Source of the DNA: Oscillospiraceae bacterium
GTDB lineage: Bacteria > Bacillota > Clostridia > Oscillospirales > Acutalibacteraceae
Direction: 5' to 3'
NCBI GenBank assembly: GCA_003520555.1
Contig: DOUO01000167.1
Location: 1-7,617 of the forward strand
Length of the DNA stretch: 7,617 nucleotides
Shown: one piece after another, positions 6,556 through 7,617 of the stretch
Position numbering within the stretch: position 1 is the first letter of the stretch
Layout of the letters: the number at the start of each line of letters is the position of its first letter
Translations under genes and position numbers: made by a program
Notes under the pieces: model-generated
What the model saw: the letters and a program-made list of their open reading frames with translations, nothing else
Databases searched by the model: none
Told to the model about the DNA's origin: nothing

Positions 6556-7422
6556 TTATAATTTCTCCCAGATTGCGGTTGAGCCGCAGGGCAAAACAAG
6601 TCCCGTGTCGGTCACCCTGAGTCCGATTTCATCGCTTGAAACCGTGCCGCCGAAGTCTTTTTTCAACAGCACGCTCAAAAGATATTCCATAACAGCGGGT
6701 GAAAGTCCCGTTGTGTATGAATTTAATATAAAGAATACGGGGTCGTCGCTTAACGCCTGCCCGCACAGGCTTACCAGCGGATAAAGCTGTTCTTCAAGCT
6801 TCCAAACCTCGCCGCCCGGACCTCTGCCGTAGGACGGAGGGTCCATTATGATTCCGTTGTAACGGTTGCCTCGGCGGATTTCGCGCTGTACAAACTTTAC
6901 GCAGTCGTCAACAAGCCAGCGAACGGGCTTGTCCGCGACTCCGCTTGACTGCGCGTTTTCCTTTGCCCACTGAACCATGCCCTTTGAAGCGTCAACATGA
7001 CACACCATGGCTCCGGCTTCCATGCACGCAAGCGTGGCGCATCCGGTATAGCCGAAAAGGTTCAGTATTTTCAACGGACGGTTTTGTTCCTTGATTTTCG
7101 CGGCGGCAAAGTCCCAGTTTACCGCCTGCTCAGGGAACACACCCGTGTGCTTAAAGCCCATGGGCTTTATGTTAAAGGTTAAATTGTTGTAGTTAATTGT
7201 CCAGCGCTGCGGCACCTTTTTGTAGGTTTCCCAATGACCGCCGCCCTTGTTTGAGCGGTGATACCGCGCGTGCGCCTGACGCCACAAAGGATTTTTTTTG
7301 CCTGTTGACCAAATGATTTGAGGGTCGGGACGAATTAAAATAATATCGCCCCATCGCTCAAGACGTTCGCCGTCGGATGTGTCAATAAGCTCGTAATCCT
7401 TCCAGTTTCCGGATAATCGCAT
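6556..7422 (-). CDS. Class I SAM-dependent methyltransferase, RlmI-like (COG1092-type), without PUA domain
   Basis: A 288-residue Rossmann-fold methyltransferase resembling the catalytic half of 23S rRNA m5C methyltransferase RlmI/YccW and related proteins. SAM-binding motif I is LNLFGYTGCAT (120-130), with the acidic residue of motif II at Asp144 (VDAS, 143-146). Asp172-Asp173 lie near the adenine site, and the catalytic-type DPPSYGRG motif is at 194-201. The N-terminal 80 residues include GKKNPLWRQAHARYH (41-55) and are not a PUA domain, which RlmI itself has; the protein is also shorter than RlmI (about 396 residues). The target, rRNA or other, cannot be told from sequence. The start ATG is 15 bases after the ruvB stop, with a moderate AAGGAAAA site (7429-7436). 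The stop abuts ecfA1. An unlinked housekeeping RNA-modification role is likely, but inferred. Confidence 0.85.
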   Translation of the reverse strand: MRLSGNWKDYELIDTSDGERLERWGDIILIRPDPQIIWSTGKKNPLWRQAHARYHRSNKGGGHWETYKKVPQRWTINYNNLTFNIKPMGFKHTGVFPEQAVNWDFAAAKIKEQNRPLKILNLFGYTGCATLACMEAGAMVCHVDASKGMVQWAKENAQSSGVADKPVRWLVDDCVKFVQREIRRGNRYNGIIMDPPSYGRGPGGEVWKLEEQLYPLVSLCGQALSDDPVFFILNSYTTGLSPAVMEYLLSVLLKKDFGGTVSSDEIGLRVTDTGLVLPCGSTAIWEKL

Positions 7423-7437
7423 TGCTCATTTTCCTTT

Positions 7438-7617
7438 TTAATTATTTCCGAACAGATTTGGCTGAGTAGCCGCGCCTGTTACCGTGCCTTTTGGAAAATC
7501 ATATCCCAAATGACGGCAGCCCTCGGCAGTAATACACCTTCCCCGCGGAGTGCGGCTTAAAAATCCGATTTGAAGCAGGTACGGTTCATAAACATCCTCA
7601 ATAGTTACGGCTTCCTC
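7438..7617 (-). CDS. ruvB: Holliday junction branch migration DNA helicase RuvB (partial, C-terminal 59 residues)
   Basis: This is the end of RuvB, the AAA+ motor that with RuvA drives branch migration of Holliday junctions during recombinational repair. Only the last 59 codons and the TAA stop are inside the window; the frame is open at the right edge. The visible part is the C-terminal winged-helix DNA-binding domain: the conserved [19 protein letters not shown] (5-23 of the visible part) followed by PRGR and an [10 protein letters not shown] stretch that corresponds to the usual A..HLG of the family. The tail (about 15 residues, ending LFGNN) is family-like. It is followed 15 bases later by the methyltransferase start. 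No terminator-like hairpin separates the two, so they may share a transcript. Confidence 0.95.
   Translation of the reverse strand, partial: EEAVTIEDVYEPYLLQIGFLSRTPRGRCITAEGCRHLGYDFPKGTVTGAATQPNLFGNN

Noticed and set aside
1..7617. CRISPR array, tRNA, rRNA, riboswitch, insertion sequence, phage or toxin-antitoxin genes
   Set aside because: The window is almost fully occupied by recognisable housekeeping genes. I saw no direct repeat arrays, transposase motifs, structured RNA regions or small gene pairs in the short gaps.

Overview
The window looks like a chromosomal housekeeping segment from a low-to-mid GC Gram-positive bacterium of the class Clostridia, most probably Oscillospiraceae/Ruminococcaceae. 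The reasons are the strong AGGAGG-type Shine-Dalgarno sites, the group II ECF module (ecfA1-ecfA2-ecfT) followed by truA, a DUF5711-type protein (a family I associate with this group), and a Clp ATPase with an N-terminal zinc ribbon. The taxonomic placement is an inference from gene content and was not tested by a search.

All ten genes read leftward (minus strand), so transcription runs from high to low coordinates. In order: the last 59 codons of ruvB (7617-7438); an RlmI-like class I SAM methyltransferase (7422-6556); ecfA1 (6555-5710); ecfA2 (5713-4844, GTG start); ecfT (4850-4038); truA (4068-3298); a DUF5711-like membrane-anchored protein (3279-1963); a CvpA-family membrane protein (1943-1272); pgsA (1241-654); and the first 199 codons of a Clp-type AAA+ ATPase gene (598 to beyond 1). 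Gaps are 0-55 bases, and several genes overlap or abut, so the whole segment could be read as one or a few long transcripts. I see no convincing promoter, terminator, riboswitch, tRNA, rRNA, CRISPR array, insertion sequence or long repeat.

Functionally the window falls into three blocks. The first is DNA repair and RNA modification (ruvB, the methyltransferase, truA). The second is the shared energising module of ECF vitamin/metal importers, two ATPases plus the transmembrane coupler, with no substrate-binding S component here. The third is an envelope block (DUF5711-like protein, CvpA-like protein, phosphatidylglycerophosphate synthase) followed by a protein quality-control ATPase. No stretch longer than 55 bases lacks a gene.

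Three starts were moved inward from the longest possible reading frame (truA, cvpA, pgsA), because a Shine-Dalgarno site and family alignment favour the inner start. No new biological system was identified. The items most worth a second look are the uncharacterised DUF5711-like protein with its envelope neighbours, the zinc-ribbon Clp ATPase without a Clp_N domain, and the stand-alone methyltransferase.
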